A stretch of DNA of 56,839 nt from Planctomycetota bacterium (GTDB lineage: Bacteria; Planctomycetota; UBA8742; UBA2392). Below are positions 32,390 through 41,287 of the stretch, piece after piece (position 1 is the first letter of the stretch; every line of letters begins with the position of its first letter). The notes under the pieces are model-generated. The model had not been told where the DNA came from and did not search any database. It saw only the letters and a program-made list of their open reading frames with translations. The stretch is taken from contig JAJVIO010000001.1 of assembly GCA_022071975.1 (NCBI GenBank), forward strand, positions 23,844 through 80,682, written 5' to 3'. The position numbers and the translations under genes were made by a program.

Positions 32390-32425
32390 CAGAAAACGCC
32401 ACAGGGTTTTCCCCGTGGCGTTTTC
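32390..32425 (-). terminator. intrinsic terminator of rsr
   Basis: A 14-bp stem AAAACGCCACGGGG/CCCTGTGGCGTTTT with an A-rich loop stands directly after the rsr stop codon; partial read-through would supply the Y RNAs. Confidence 0.85.
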
Positions 32426-33976
32426 CTACAGCTCGATCTTCTCAATCTCGCCCACCCAGTGGCCATCGCCCAGGCTGCCCTCGCTGAACTGCTTCACCAG
32501 CTCGAACACCTGGTCGCTGAAGCCGCCGACGTTCAGCACGTCGTCGCGCTCGTGGGCCTGGGTCGTGCGGTTGGGCGCCAGGTCCACGCACGCCAGCCGC
32601 GCGCGCGGGTTGCGGGCCTTGAAGCGCGCCCACTCGTCCATCACGGCCGTGCTGCCGCGCTTGCTGTCGACCCACGACTCGTTGTCCGAGACGAAGACCA
32701 CCAGCTCGCCCTCGGCGCGCCGCGCGTTCAGCTCGCGCAGGGGCACGCTGCAGTCCGTGCCGCCGGACGGCAGTCCCGCCAGCACGCGCGCGTTGGTCAC
32801 CACGCTGTCGCGCGGGTTCAGGCGCACGCGCTCGACCGCCGTGTGGAACGGCAGCACCTCGGCGCTGCCGTTGCGGCGCAGCATGGCCGCCGCGAACAGC
32901 GCCGCCACGTCGCGGCACTTCACCACGCTGGAGGCGCCCTTGCGGTAGCCCGTCACCGGCGCGTCCATCGAGCCCGACACGTCCACCAGCACGTAGGCCT
33001 TGCCCTTCACGGCCGGCACGTTCTCGATCGCGACCTCCATGGCGTCCTGCAGGGCGTTCAGCACCTCGCCCGGGATGCCCTCGCCCGCGTGCATCCACGC
33101 CACCATCAGCTGGTACGGCAACGCGCGCGCGGCCTTGACCTCGGCCGGGTTGCGCAGGCGGTCGGCCACCAGGCGCGTGACCCAGTTGCGCTGGAACACG
33201 CCGTGGCGCGCGAACGTGTTCAGGTTCATGCGCGTCATCTGCCACTTGGCGTTCTTCGCGATCTCGACCCAGTCGTTCGGGCCCAGCGGCAGCGAAGTCA
33301 GCAGCTGGAACGGCACGGCCGGCACGTCCAGCGTCTCGCCGCGCTTGAACGCCTCGTAGGCGCGCACCGCCTGCGGCAGCGCGTCCGCGTCGTGCGGCTT
33401 GCCGATGAAGTAGGCGTACAGCGCCGCGCGCGCGGCATCGGCCGGCTTGGGGTGGACCATCTTGATGATGTCCGCCAGCGACGGGTCGTTGCCGACGGCG
33501 TCCGCCAGCAGCTGCGACTCGCTGCGGCCGGCCAGCCAGTCCAGCACCAGGCGCTTGGGCGCCGTGCCCAGCGACTTGCGGCCCGTCACGCCCGAGCGCA
33601 GCACCTGCACGAAGTTGCGCAGCATGCGGCCGTTGTCGATTACGCGCGCGAACACGCGGCGCAGCAGGGCCACGTCGCGCGCGGCCAGCACGGCCGCCAG
33701 CAGCGCCGGGGTGTCCTTCATGTGGGCGCGCGTGCGGGCGTAGACGGCGGCCTTGGCGACGAAGGCGGCATCCAGCTTGGCGGCCAGCTTCAGCACGTCG
33801 TCCAGCTGCTCAGCGGCGTCGGCGTAGAAGGTGTGGGACAGGCAGCCCGTGGCGACGTACTGGGCCAGGGCGTGCTTGTCGTCGAAGGCGTAGGCGTTGC
33901 CGCCGGCGCGGTTGCGGGTGTCGGCCTTGCGCGGCAGCTTGCCGCGTACGGACTGGAACAGTGCCTTGTTGGCCAT
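32426..33976 (-). CDS. rsr: Ro60 orthologue Rsr (TROVE + vWA)
   Basis: 516 aa. An N-terminal TROVE domain of HEAT-like helices (residues 1-320, with F-V-Q-V-L-R-S-G, N-W-V-T-R-L-V and M-V-A-W-M-H-A) is followed by a vWA domain with an intact metal site: D-V-S-G-S-M at about 332, G-G-T-D-C-S and V-S-D-N-E-S-W. Ro proteins form a ring that binds misfolded RNA ends and Y RNAs; in bacteria rsr is commonly linked to rtcBA. Here rsr, three Y RNA candidates, rtcB, rtcA and the tRNA array all point the same way. AAAGGGGG precedes the ATG; a TTTACACGTCAA near-palindrome lies 23 bases further upstream. Confidence 0.95.
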   Translation of the reverse strand: MANKALFQSVRGKLPRKADTRNRAGGNAYAFDDKHALAQYVATGCLSHTFYADAAEQLDDVLKLAAKLDAAFVAKAAVYARTRAHMKDTPALLAAVLAARDVALLRRVFARVIDNGRMLRNFVQVLRSGVTGRKSLGTAPKRLVLDWLAGRSESQLLADAVGNDPSLADIIKMVHPKPADAARAALYAYFIGKPHDADALPQAVRAYEAFKRGETLDVPAVPFQLLTSLPLGPNDWVEIAKNAKWQMTRMNLNTFARHGVFQRNWVTRLVADRLRNPAEVKAARALPYQLMVAWMHAGEGIPGEVLNALQDAMEVAIENVPAVKGKAYVLVDVSGSMDAPVTGYRKGASSVVKCRDVAALFAAAMLRRNGSAEVLPFHTAVERVRLNPRDSVVTNARVLAGLPSGGTDCSVPLRELNARRAEGELVVFVSDNESWVDSKRGSTAVMDEWARFKARNPRARLACVDLAPNRTTQAHERDDVLNVGGFSDQVFELVKQFSEGSLGDGHWVGEIEKIEL

Positions 33977-33998
33977 GGGCGCCCCCTTTCGTGAGGTC

Positions 33999-34010
33999 TT
34001 TACACGTCAA
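33999..34010. promoter_or_regulatory. operator-like site upstream of rsr
   Basis: TTTACACGTCAA differs by one base from the TTGACNNGTCAA palindromes at the tRNA array promoter. It lies 23 bases before the rsr start codon. Confidence 0.4.
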
Positions 34011-34087
34011 GGGAACGGGGCGGGGTTGCAGGGGAAGTGGCGCGGGATCGGCGAAGCCGATCGTTGCGAAGCAACAGCCTGCGGGTC

Positions 34088-34247
34088 GTGGCGCGGGCTG
34101 CCAGCCTGCGGGTCCCGGAGCGGGACGCTCCGGGACGATGCGGACCGGAGGTCCGCAACACCTGCGGGCGGGGCGCCCGCATCACGTGCAGGCTGGCAGC
34201 CCGCACCACGGTGTTAAATCGCAACCGCCGGGTTTCCCCGGCGGTTG
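34088..34247. repeat. direct repeat copy 2 flanking rsr
   Basis: Same hairpin array and same terminal GTGTTAAATCGC plus 10-bp hairpin as 31842-32025, with a few substitutions and one 24-base unit fewer. The two copies bracket exactly rsr and its Y RNAs. Confidence 0.9.
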
Positions 34248-34466
34248 CTTGGCGGTTTGCGCGGTACGTGTGACCTGTTTGCTTCTGGCGGACAGCCACG
34301 TGGGGCTGTCCCTACTCTCCGGGCCGCGCAGCCCGAAGCTTGCTTCCAGTTTACTCTTTCCGGGCGGCTGCGTCGTTAGCCCGGGGCCTTCCTCCGGTTT
34401 CCCCCGGCCTTCCGGGCGGGGCTGGTTCCTGATTTCCGTGCGGAGCTGATTCCGGCCGGGCTGGTG

Positions 34467-37400
34467 CTAGCTGCAGCCCATGCTGTTGCCGCAGTTGAGG
34501 CACTTGTAGCAGGCTCCGTTCCTTACCGTGATGTGGCCGCAGACGTCGCACATCGGGGCGTCGCCCATCAGGGACTCCATCTGCTCATTGAGCGCGTCCT
34601 TGGGCTTGCGCACCGGCTCGGCTGTCGCGGGCCTCGCCACGGCCGGCAGCGCCTGCACTTCCTTCACGTGCTCGCCGGCGATGCCCAGGTCTTTCTCTTC
34701 GCCCTGCTGCGCCAGCAGCGCCGGGCCCTTCACCTCTTCCGGCTTGATGTGCAGGAAGTCGGTGCGGCCGAGGTACTGGTGGCCCAGGGTGCGGAACACC
34801 AGGTCCACCACGCTGGTGGCAAGCTTGATGTGCGCGTGGCCCTCCACCATGCCCTGCGGCTCGAAGCGCGTGAAGGTGAAGGTGTCCACGAACTCCTTGA
34901 GCGGCACGCCGTACTGGAGGCCCTTGCTGATCGCGATCGCGAAGCAGTTCAGGATGCTGCGCAGGGTCGCGCCTTCCTTGCTCATGTCGAGGAAGATCTC
35001 ACCCAGCTCGCCGTTCAGGTACTCGCCGGTGCGCAGGTACATCTTCTGGCCGGCGATCTTCAGCTCGTAGGTGAATCCGCGACGCTGGGTCGGCAGCGGG
35101 CGCCGGTGCAGGCCGCGCGGCGGGGCCGACTGCGTGACGGCCTCGGCACCCAGGTCTTTCTTCAGCATCTCCGTGGGGCGACCGTCTGCCCTCGCTTGCG
35201 CTTCGGGCTCCTGTTTCTTGCCCTCGTCCTTCTTCTTGCTGCTGGTGCTGAGCACCTGGCTGTGCTTGCTGCCGTCGCGGTAGATGGCGACCGCCTTCAG
35301 CCCCAGGTCGTGGGCCTGCATGTAGGCTTCTTCAATATCCTGGACCGTCACCTCGTTGGGCATGTTGATGGTCTTGCTGATCGCGCCCGAGATGAACGGC
35401 TGCGCCGCCGCCATCATCTTCACGTGGCCCATGTGCTGGATAAAGCGCTTGCCGTGCTTGCCGCAACGGTTGGCGCAATCGAACACCGGCAGGTGCTCCT
35501 GCTTCAGGAAGGGCGCGCCCTCGACGGTCTGGCGGCCGCAGATGTGGTCGCTGGCGGCCTCGATTTCGTCGGAGGAAAAGCCGAACTCCTTCAGCAGGCT
35601 GAAGCCCGGGGCGCTCCACTTCTCTTTCTTGATGCCCAGGCGGGTCATGGTGTCTTCGCCCAGCACCCAGGGGTTGACGGCAAAGCCGAGCTCTAAAGCC
35701 CCCTGCAGGGCGGTCTCGACGCGGCTGATGTCGGCCTCGGTGAGGCCGTGGCCGCGCAGGGACTCGTCGTTGATGTGGGGCGCACCCTTGAGCGTGAGGG
35801 TGCCGATCGCGTACTCGACGATCGCGCGGCGCTCGCGCTCGCTGTAACCGAGGTGTTTCAGCGCGGGCTCGACGCTCTGGTTGATGATCTTGAAGTAGCC
35901 GCCGCCGGCCAGCTTCTTGAATTTCACCAGCGCGAAGTCCGGCTCAATTCCGGTGGTGTCGCAATCCATCAGCAGGCCGATGGTGCCCGTGGGCGCGATC
36001 ACGGTGGTCTGCGCGTTGCGGTAGCCGTGCTGCTTGCCGAGCTCGAGCGCGCGGTCCCAGGAGCCGCGGGCGGCGTCGAGCAGATAGTCCGGGCAGAACT
36101 CGGGGTTGATGCCCAGCGGCTTGACGGTCAGCTGCTCGTACTCGTCGGCCGGCGTGTTATAGGCGGCGCGGCGATGGTTGCGCATCACGCGCAGCATGTC
36201 TTTCTGGTTGGCCTTGTAGCGCGGGAAGGGCCCGTGGCCGGCGGCCATCTCGGCGCTGGCGGCGTAGCTTTCGCCGGTCATCAGCGCGGTAACGGCGCCG
36301 CACACGGCCATGGCCTTCTTGCTGTCGTAGGGAATGCCGCTGAGCATCAGGCAGGTGCCGAAGTTGGCGTAGCCGAGGCCCAGGGTGCGGTAGTCGTAGG
36401 ACTTCTGCGCGATTTCCTCGCTGGGGAACTGGGCCATCAGCACGCTGATCTCGAGCGTGATGGTCCAGAGCCGCGTGGCGTGCCGGATAGCCGGCACGTC
36501 GAACTCGGCCTTGTCGGCGTCAAAGAATTTAACAAGGTTCAGCGAAGCCAGGTTGCAGGCCGTGTCGTCCAGGAACATGTATTCGCTGCAGTTGTGGACG
36601 ACGATGCCGTTGGCGACGAAGTGGTGCGTGTCGGGCTCGGTCAGGTCGTACACAGGCTCTTCGCCGATGAACTCGAGCTCCGCCACCCGGTCTTCGAGCC
36701 GTTCGCTGTAGGTTGAAACTTCCCGGTTCAGCTTTGCCAGTGCTTCCACCTTCTCACTGCCTGCAACAAAGCCCACCTTCTGCTCGAACAGCACGCGCGA
36801 ACTGCGGGAGATGCGCAAGCTGTGAATCTGTTCGACGGGGTATTCCTTGCGGCCGCCTTTGCCGTCCGGCAGCAGCGCCGTGGTCTGCCCGGCCACTCGG
36901 CGGTTGCGGTACAGCTTTGACTTGATGCCGAAGTTCAGCAGCAGCAACTGGGTCTGCAGCAGCAGATCGTGGGAGGTGCTGTCCAGGCTGATGTACTGGG
37001 ACTTGTCGCCGTACTGGGCCACGGTGCCGTCGGCCGTGAACAGTCCGCGCAGCAGAGCAGCCTGGCCTTCGCCGTCGAGTTTCCAGGCTTCCGGCTTGAA
37101 TGCCTTGAGAGCGCTGCCCTGGTCAAGTACCGCGTACTGGCTGACCAAGTCCACGACGCAGCGGGCGCTGGTGCCGATGCGCAGCGTGCCCTGCGGACGA
37201 TTGATCTCGATATCGCGCGCGGCGCGCGCGTCGGCCGCGTTGGCGTTGCGGTACGCTGTAAGCGAATCATGCACGCGCTTCGCCACTGCCTCCTCGTTCG
37301 GCGCCAGCGTGAGCATGGCGGTCTGCTGCTCGCCCATCAGGCAGCCGTCACCGAGCATCAGGCCGATGAACTCTGCCATGCCGGTATCCAGCTTCTGTTC

Positions 37401-39002
37401 ACCGAAGCCGGCGCCCTTCAGGATCAGCACATCGTCCTTGGTGAGCTCGCAGGCCGGCACGTCGCCGCGGTTGGCGGTGAGCACGCGGTGGTCGCCCGTG
37501 AGCTTCAGCTCAAGGCCCGACTTCGTGCGCAGGCGGTACACCGGCTTCACGCCAGTCGCGAACGCGGGCTTGACGTCGTGCAGGCGCCCGTCGCTGCCCA
37601 CTACCCGCGCGGGGCTTTCCAGCAGGCTGTCGATGCGGCGCCAACCCTTGTCCGTCGCCACCAGAGTGTCGCCCGTAACGCACGGGTTGCTGGCGTTGAT
37701 GCGGCCGTCCTGGGGGCAGGTGTGCCAGTCGTTGATGGTGGTGTCGTACTGGACGCCCGGGTCGGCGCACTGCCATGCGGCCTTGGCGATCTGGTCCCAG
37801 AGCTCGCGGGCCTTGACGGTCTTGCTGATGTGGTTGCGGTCCGTGCGCCAGCGCAGGTGCCAGTCGCCGTCGTTGCGGACGGAGTCGATGAACTCGCTGG
37901 GCACGCGCACGCTGTTGTTGGAGTTCTGGCCCGACACGGTCTGGTAGGCTTCGCCGTTGAAGTCGGCGGGTAATCCTGAGTCGATCAGGATCTTGGCCTT
38001 GTTCTCTTCGTGGGCCTTCCAGTTGATGAACTCGATGATGTCCGGGTGGTCGAGGTCAAGGCACACCATCTTTGCGGCGCGGCGCGTGGTGCCGCCCGAC
38101 TTGATGGCGCCGGCGGCGCGGTCGCCAACCTTCAGGAAGCTCATGAGACCGCTGCTCTGGCCGCCGCCGGAGAGGGGCTCGCCGTCGCCGCGCAGGCGCG
38201 AGAAGTTGGTGCCGGTGCCCGAGCCGTACTTGAACAGGCGGGCCTCGCGGGTCCACAGGTCCATGATGCCGCCCTTGCCCACCAGGTCGTCGCTGACGGC
38301 CTGGATGAAGCAGGCGTGCGGCTGCGGGTGGGTGTAGGCGTCTTTGCTCTGGGTCAGGACGCCGGTGTCCGGGTCCACGTAGTAGTGGCCCTGGCTGGGG
38401 CCGGTCAGGCCGTAGGCCCAGGCCAGGCCGGTGTTGAACCACTGGGGGCTGTTGGGCGCGGCGTACTGGTGGATGAGCATGTGGCACATCTCATCGTAGT
38501 AGGCCTGTGCGTCATCGCTGCCGCGGAAGTAGCCGTAGCGTTCGCCCCAGTCGCGCCAGCAGCCGGCGAGGCGGTGCACCACCTGGCGGGCGCTGCGCTC
38601 GGGGCCCAGGATCACGGCGCCGTCGTCGTCTTTCAGCGGCTCGGCGGTCAGCGGATTGTCGCCTTCCTTGTATTGGGGCACCTGCGCCTTGCGGAAATAC
38701 TTGCTGATCATGATGTCGGTGGCGAGCTGGGACCAGTCGGCCGGGATCTCGGCGCCGTCCATCTGGAACACCACGCTGCCGTCAGGGTTGGTGATCTTGG
38801 TGCCGCGACGGGCGTACTTGACCTTGGCGAGTACGTCTTCGCCGGCCTTGGTGAAGAGGCGCGGGATTGCGAGCCCGGTGGGGCAGGTTTTGCTGGTGCT
38901 GGCCATGTTCTCCGCCTTGGGGCCGGCTGTGTCGCGTTTGAGTGCACGGCCTGCGCGCGTGTTTTTGGTCGCGGTTGGGGCCTTGCCTGTCTTCCTGGTC
39001 AT
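34467..39002 (-). CDS. nrdJ: adenosylcobalamin-dependent (class II) ribonucleotide reductase with intein
   Basis: 1511 codons, of which 364 are an intein. The exteins (1147 aa) are a class II NrdJ: N-S-P-Q-W-F-N-T-G, G-S-G-T-G-T-N-F-S, Q-N-S-N-N-S-V-R-V and, after the intein, C-S-E-Y-M-F-L-D-D-T-A-C-N-L-A-S-L-N-L, then P-T-G-T-I-G-L-L-M-D-C-D-T-T-G-I-E-P-D. The C-terminus is a C-D-V-C-G ... C-Y-K-C-L-N-C-G zinc ribbon. It reduces ribonucleotides with coenzyme B12. A linker near residue 1270 (Q-E-P-E-A-Q-A-R-A) is encoded by DNA resembling the dispersed repeat at 24999. AGGAAAGG precedes the ATG. Confidence 0.95.
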   Translation of the reverse strand: MTRKTGKAPTATKNTRAGRALKRDTAGPKAENMASTSKTCPTGLAIPRLFTKAGEDVLAKVKYARRGTKITNPDGSVVFQMDGAEIPADWSQLATDIMISKYFRKAQVPQYKEGDNPLTAEPLKDDDGAVILGPERSARQVVHRLAGCWRDWGERYGYFRGSDDAQAYYDEMCHMLIHQYAAPNSPQWFNTGLAWAYGLTGPSQGHYYVDPDTGVLTQSKDAYTHPQPHACFIQAVSDDLVGKGGIMDLWTREARLFKYGSGTGTNFSRLRGDGEPLSGGGQSSGLMSFLKVGDRAAGAIKSGGTTRRAAKMVCLDLDHPDIIEFINWKAHEENKAKILIDSGLPADFNGEAYQTVSGQNSNNSVRVPSEFIDSVRNDGDWHLRWRTDRNHISKTVKARELWDQIAKAAWQCADPGVQYDTTINDWHTCPQDGRINASNPCVTGDTLVATDKGWRRIDSLLESPARVVGSDGRLHDVKPAFATGVKPVYRLRTKSGLELKLTGDHRVLTANRGDVPACELTKDDVLILKGAGFGEQKLDTGMAEFIGLMLGDGCLMGEQQTAMLTLAPNEEAVAKRVHDSLTAYRNANAADARAARDIEINRPQGTLRIGTSARCVVDLVSQYAVLDQGSALKAFKPEAWKLDGEGQAALLRGLFTADGTVAQYGDKSQYISLDSTSHDLLLQTQLLLLNFGIKSKLYRNRRVAGQTTALLPDGKGGRKEYPVEQIHSLRISRSSRVLFEQKVGFVAGSEKVEALAKLNREVSTYSERLEDRVAELEFIGEEPVYDLTEPDTHHFVANGIVVHNCSEYMFLDDTACNLASLNLVKFFDADKAEFDVPAIRHATRLWTITLEISVLMAQFPSEEIAQKSYDYRTLGLGYANFGTCLMLSGIPYDSKKAMAVCGAVTALMTGESYAASAEMAAGHGPFPRYKANQKDMLRVMRNHRRAAYNTPADEYEQLTVKPLGINPEFCPDYLLDAARGSWDRALELGKQHGYRNAQTTVIAPTGTIGLLMDCDTTGIEPDFALVKFKKLAGGGYFKIINQSVEPALKHLGYSERERRAIVEYAIGTLTLKGAPHINDESLRGHGLTEADISRVETALQGALELGFAVNPWVLGEDTMTRLGIKKEKWSAPGFSLLKEFGFSSDEIEAASDHICGRQTVEGAPFLKQEHLPVFDCANRCGKHGKRFIQHMGHVKMMAAAQPFISGAISKTINMPNEVTVQDIEEAYMQAHDLGLKAVAIYRDGSKHSQVLSTSSKKKDEGKKQEPEAQARADGRPTEMLKKDLGAEAVTQSAPPRGLHRRPLPTQRRGFTYELKIAGQKMYLRTGEYLNGELGEIFLDMSKEGATLRSILNCFAIAISKGLQYGVPLKEFVDTFTFTRFEPQGMVEGHAHIKLATSVVDLVFRTLGHQYLGRTDFLHIKPEEVKGPALLAQQGEEKDLGIAGEHVKEVQALPAVARPATAEPVRKPKDALNEQMESLMGDAPMCDVCGHITVRNGACYKCLNCGNSMGCS
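36591..37682 (-). other. intein with LAGLIDADG endonuclease in NrdJ
   Basis: Codons 441-804 of nrdJ. Block A C-V-T-G-D-T-L-V, block B L-T-G-D-H-R-V-L-T, DOD endonuclease motifs G-L-M-L-G-D-G-C and G-L-F-T-A-D-G-T, and block F/G H-H-F-V-A-N-G-I-V-V-H-N followed by Cys as the first C-extein residue. All splice-junction residues (Cys1, His-Asn end, Cys+1) and both acidic endonuclease residues are present, so splicing and homing may both be active. It sits just before the conserved S-E-Y-M-F-L-D-D segment. Confidence 0.95.
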
Positions 39003-39167
39003 ATTGTGCCTTTCCTGTCAAAATTTCGCGCAGCCGGAGTGCTCCGCCGCGCGGAAAGCCAATTATGGGGCAGCAAGACCCTGTGCACTCGATTGAGAGG
39101 CACCCTACCCCTAGTATTTGTTGTGTTTAGCGGATTGTGACGACGGTCGTCCCGTCGCCGGGTGAAG

Positions 39168-39195
39168 AGTATACCTATGCGCTGGTGGCGGTCAA
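39168..39195 (-). promoter_or_regulatory. nrdJ promoter
   Basis: TTGACC (39195-39190), 16 bases, TATACT (39173-39168) on the minus strand. Start would be near 39161, giving a 5' leader of about 160 bases that contains a CGACGG/CCGTCG hairpin. Confidence 0.7.
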
Positions 39196-39202
39196 AGAAA
39201 AA

Positions 39203-39220
39203 GCACTAAATAAAGGGTGT
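39203..39220. promoter_or_regulatory. NrdR-box-like site next to the nrdJ promoter
   Basis: On the minus strand ACCCTTTATTTAGTGC agrees with the NrdR consensus at about 12 of 16 positions and abuts the -35 box. Confidence 0.5.
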
Positions 39221-39228
39221 CGGTAGTT

Positions 39229-39432
39229 CGTGGATACTGTATGCAGTTTGTGGATGAGTTTCCACGGAATCCACTGGAATCAAGGGTTTGCTGACGCCCG
39301 GTTGTCAACAAGGCTGTGGATGGCGGATTGTTGTGTAACCAAAACACTATATATAGTGGTGACGTTTGTGCCACACCCGCCGCTTCGCTTGAGCGTGGGG
39401 GCGGGGCGAAAAGTGCCCAGAGCTCATCCACA
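39229..39432. promoter_or_regulatory. cluster of DnaA-box-like sites
   Basis: CGTGGATAC (39229), TGTGGATGA (39249), TGTGGATGG (39315) and TCATCCACA (39424) are one or two bases from the DnaA box TTATCCACA. DnaA boxes regulate nrd genes in some bacteria; a replication origin is less likely because no dnaA or dnaN adjoins. Confidence 0.45.
39344..39359. promoter_or_regulatory. NrdR box
   Basis: ACACTATATATAGTGG is an almost perfect NrdR repressor box. It lies about 150 bases upstream of the predicted nrdJ promoter and about 135 bases from the weaker box at 39203. Confidence 0.7.
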
Positions 39433-39471
39433 GGTTGTGGCGAAGAGACTGACAGTTGCCACGGAAATGGG

Positions 39472-39879
39472 CTATTCGCCTTCGGGCGCGGGTTTGGCGT
39501 CTTTGACGATCTCGTCGGTCTGCTTCTTGATCGCCTTGGTTTGCGTCCAGCCATCACGCGCGAAGATCAGGTGCGCCACGCGTTCGGCGGCGAGTTCAAG
39601 GATGTCCTCGGAGGCCGACTCCGCGCTGGCCGTGGCGTCGCTGTTCACGGTGATACGCACGGCGTAATAGCGCGGGCCGGTGCAGCGCATCATCACCAGG
39701 CCGGATTCCGAGACGCGGTCTTCACCTTTCTCGGAGACGATCAGCGAGTCAATCATGAAGTGCCAGCCGGTGACGCGCATGCGGTGGCGTGAGGCGTAGT
39801 CTTTCAAGCGCGCCTGGGCGTGGTCGCGCATCAGAAGCAGCGCCGAGCGCGCCGCGGTACGTGTGTCTTTGCTTTTCAT
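39472..39879 (-). CDS. unknown small protein
   Basis: 135 aa, soluble. Helical Arg-rich N-terminus (M-K-S-K-D-T-R-T-A-A-R), a beta-like centre (G-L-V-M-M-R-C-T-G-P-R-Y-Y-A-V-R-I-T-V) and an acidic C-terminus. No domain recognised. I choose the ATG at 39879; CAAAAT lies nine bases upstream. It precedes nrdJ on the same strand but is separated from it by the regulatory region. Confidence 0.6.
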   Translation of the reverse strand: MKSKDTRTAARSALLLMRDHAQARLKDYASRHRMRVTGWHFMIDSLIVSEKGEDRVSESGLVMMRCTGPRYYAVRITVNSDATASAESASEDILELAAERVAHLIFARDGWTQTKAIKKQTDEIVKDAKPAPEGE

Positions 39880-39959
39880 CGCAGAACGATTTTGAACAAA
39901 TCGCCCTGCCCCTGCCAAGGGCAAACGGACTTCGCGGGCGCATGAACTACAATCGGTCT

Positions 39960-40154
39960 ATGCCCGTACTGGGGCGGATTGCAAAGGCACCCAATACAGC
40001 GAAGGGCAGAAAGTGGGACAGGCGCCCCGCCTGTGCCCGGCGGGCCAAGGCCCGCCGGTACTGCCTGCCAAGGCCGGCAGACATGGGCGAGGCGCCCATG
40101 CCACGAAGAGCAGGCATAGGCCAGACGCCCATGCTGCGAGGGCCGCCGGGATAG
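39960..40154 (+). CDS. doubtful small ORF running into REP sequence
   Basis: 64 codons with a TACAAT box six bases before the ATG, but after about 18 codons the frame is made of REP palindromes (40014-40153), giving an Arg/Pro-rich product without family features. It may be a small gene whose end was replaced by REP DNA, or no gene at all. Confidence 0.25.
   Translation: MPVLGRIAKAPNTAKGRKWDRRPACARRAKARRYCLPRPADMGEAPMPRRAGIGQTPMLRGPPG
40014..40153. repeat. REP-like palindromes
   Basis: GGACAGGCG/CGCCTGT, GGCGGGCCAAGGCCCGCC, TGCCTGCCAAGGCCGGCAG and ATGGGCGAGGCGCCCAT follow one another. They fill the gap before the lipoprotein gene at 40162. Confidence 0.75.
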
Positions 40155-40161
40155 CGCCGTT

Positions 40162-41271
40162 CTAGTCACGCAGTTGGTATCGTTCTGCAGTTTCGGACCA
40201 ATGCACACCCGTGGTCGGTGCGCCGGCAGCTAAAGTCGGGATCACCATGTCATCCACGGAGTTGTACCAACCGTCGCCTGAATCCACGCCCACGCAGCGA
40301 AGCGTTTGGCGGCGGATGAAGTGAAACCAATGCGGGATGCTGATGCCGTTTCCAGGCAGCGCTACCCTTCGCTTGATCTCGGCCTCGAAGTCCAGGCAAC
40401 TCTGGAACGGGTTGTCAGCCGGCCTCAGGGGCGTTGCCCGCCACTTGCCCTCCTTTTGAATCCGCTCCAGGTAGCCGATTCCACCTTCCGGTAAGCCGAA
40501 TAACCCTCCTTGAGTTTCAGCGAGGAAGGGCAGGTCACCTGTCGTGTAGATCATTCCGATCGGTTCAGTGGGAAACTCAGGAATCACGCCTCCCAAACCG
40601 ATTCGCGGGGAAATGCCAACCAAGTCGCCGCTCCACAGCATCATGGCAATTGCTTGGATGCGCTGCTCGTCGTCAAACCAATCCTCGCTGCGCGGAAAGC
40701 CCTGCGCCCACGTAAGTAGATGGTCCCGGAATCGACGCAGGGCGAGATCGGCGTCGTCCTCGCCCAAGACCAGAAGTGCGTTCACAGCGCGAACCAGGTC
40801 AACTGGATTCCACAGATTGGGCCGCGCGAACGATGGAGCCGCGGCGATCAGCGACATCAACTCGCGCTCGTGATCGGGCAGTGAATCGAGGTAGCGGTCG
40901 AAGCTGCCGCGTATCACAAGGCGGGCATGGCAGACCCGGTTGGATTCATCTATGAGGATGGTTAACGCACGGTTCCGCTCGAATCGAACGTATGATGAAC
41001 TCCACCCCCAACGGGACCTGTTGCCAGCGAGCTTCGTCAGCGCGCTTATTGCATCCCACTCCGAGTCAAACCGTGCGCCCTCCAGAGCTTTGCAATGCTG
41101 AAGCAGCCAATTCGACTCCAGCGACTTGGGATGTGTCTGATCTATCAGGATCCGCCAAGGTTGAACCTTGGTGTGCTGGTTTGAATCCTTGACGAACTGA
41201 TCCGAACCGGCGCGCTGTGCCGTGCATCCCGCAAGGCCAAGCATAGCCAACAGGGTCAGCAGTAACTTCAT
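40162..41271 (-). CDS. lipoprotein of unknown function
   Basis: 369 aa. Lipoprotein signal with L-G-L-A-G-C lipobox. The rest is globular with no recognised domain; it is Trp- and Arg-rich with a helical middle (L-M-S-L-I-A-A-A-P-S-F-A-R-P-N-L-W-N). Its base composition is less GC-rich than its neighbours. It follows the tetrahaem cytochrome gene by 16 bases, with GGAGC before the ATG, so an operon is likely. Confidence 0.75.
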   Translation of the reverse strand: MKLLLTLLAMLGLAGCTAQRAGSDQFVKDSNQHTKVQPWRILIDQTHPKSLESNWLLQHCKALEGARFDSEWDAISALTKLAGNRSRWGWSSSYVRFERNRALTILIDESNRVCHARLVIRGSFDRYLDSLPDHERELMSLIAAAPSFARPNLWNPVDLVRAVNALLVLGEDDADLALRRFRDHLLTWAQGFPRSEDWFDDEQRIQAIAMMLWSGDLVGISPRIGLGGVIPEFPTEPIGMIYTTGDLPFLAETQGGLFGLPEGGIGYLERIQKEGKWRATPLRPADNPFQSCLDFEAEIKRRVALPGNGISIPHWFHFIRRQTLRCVGVDSGDGWYNSVDDMVIPTLAAGAPTTGVHWSETAERYQLRD

Positions 41272-41287
41272 CGGCGGGCTCCGTGTT

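Noticed and set aside
39003..39200. Cobalamin riboswitch in the nrdJ leader
   Set aside because: A B12 gene justified the search, but neither the B12-box core nor its conserved flanking helices could be found.
39229..39432. Replication origin
   Set aside because: There are DnaA-like boxes, but none is perfect and no dnaA, dnaN, parAB or gidA gene adjoins; control of nrdJ explains them better.
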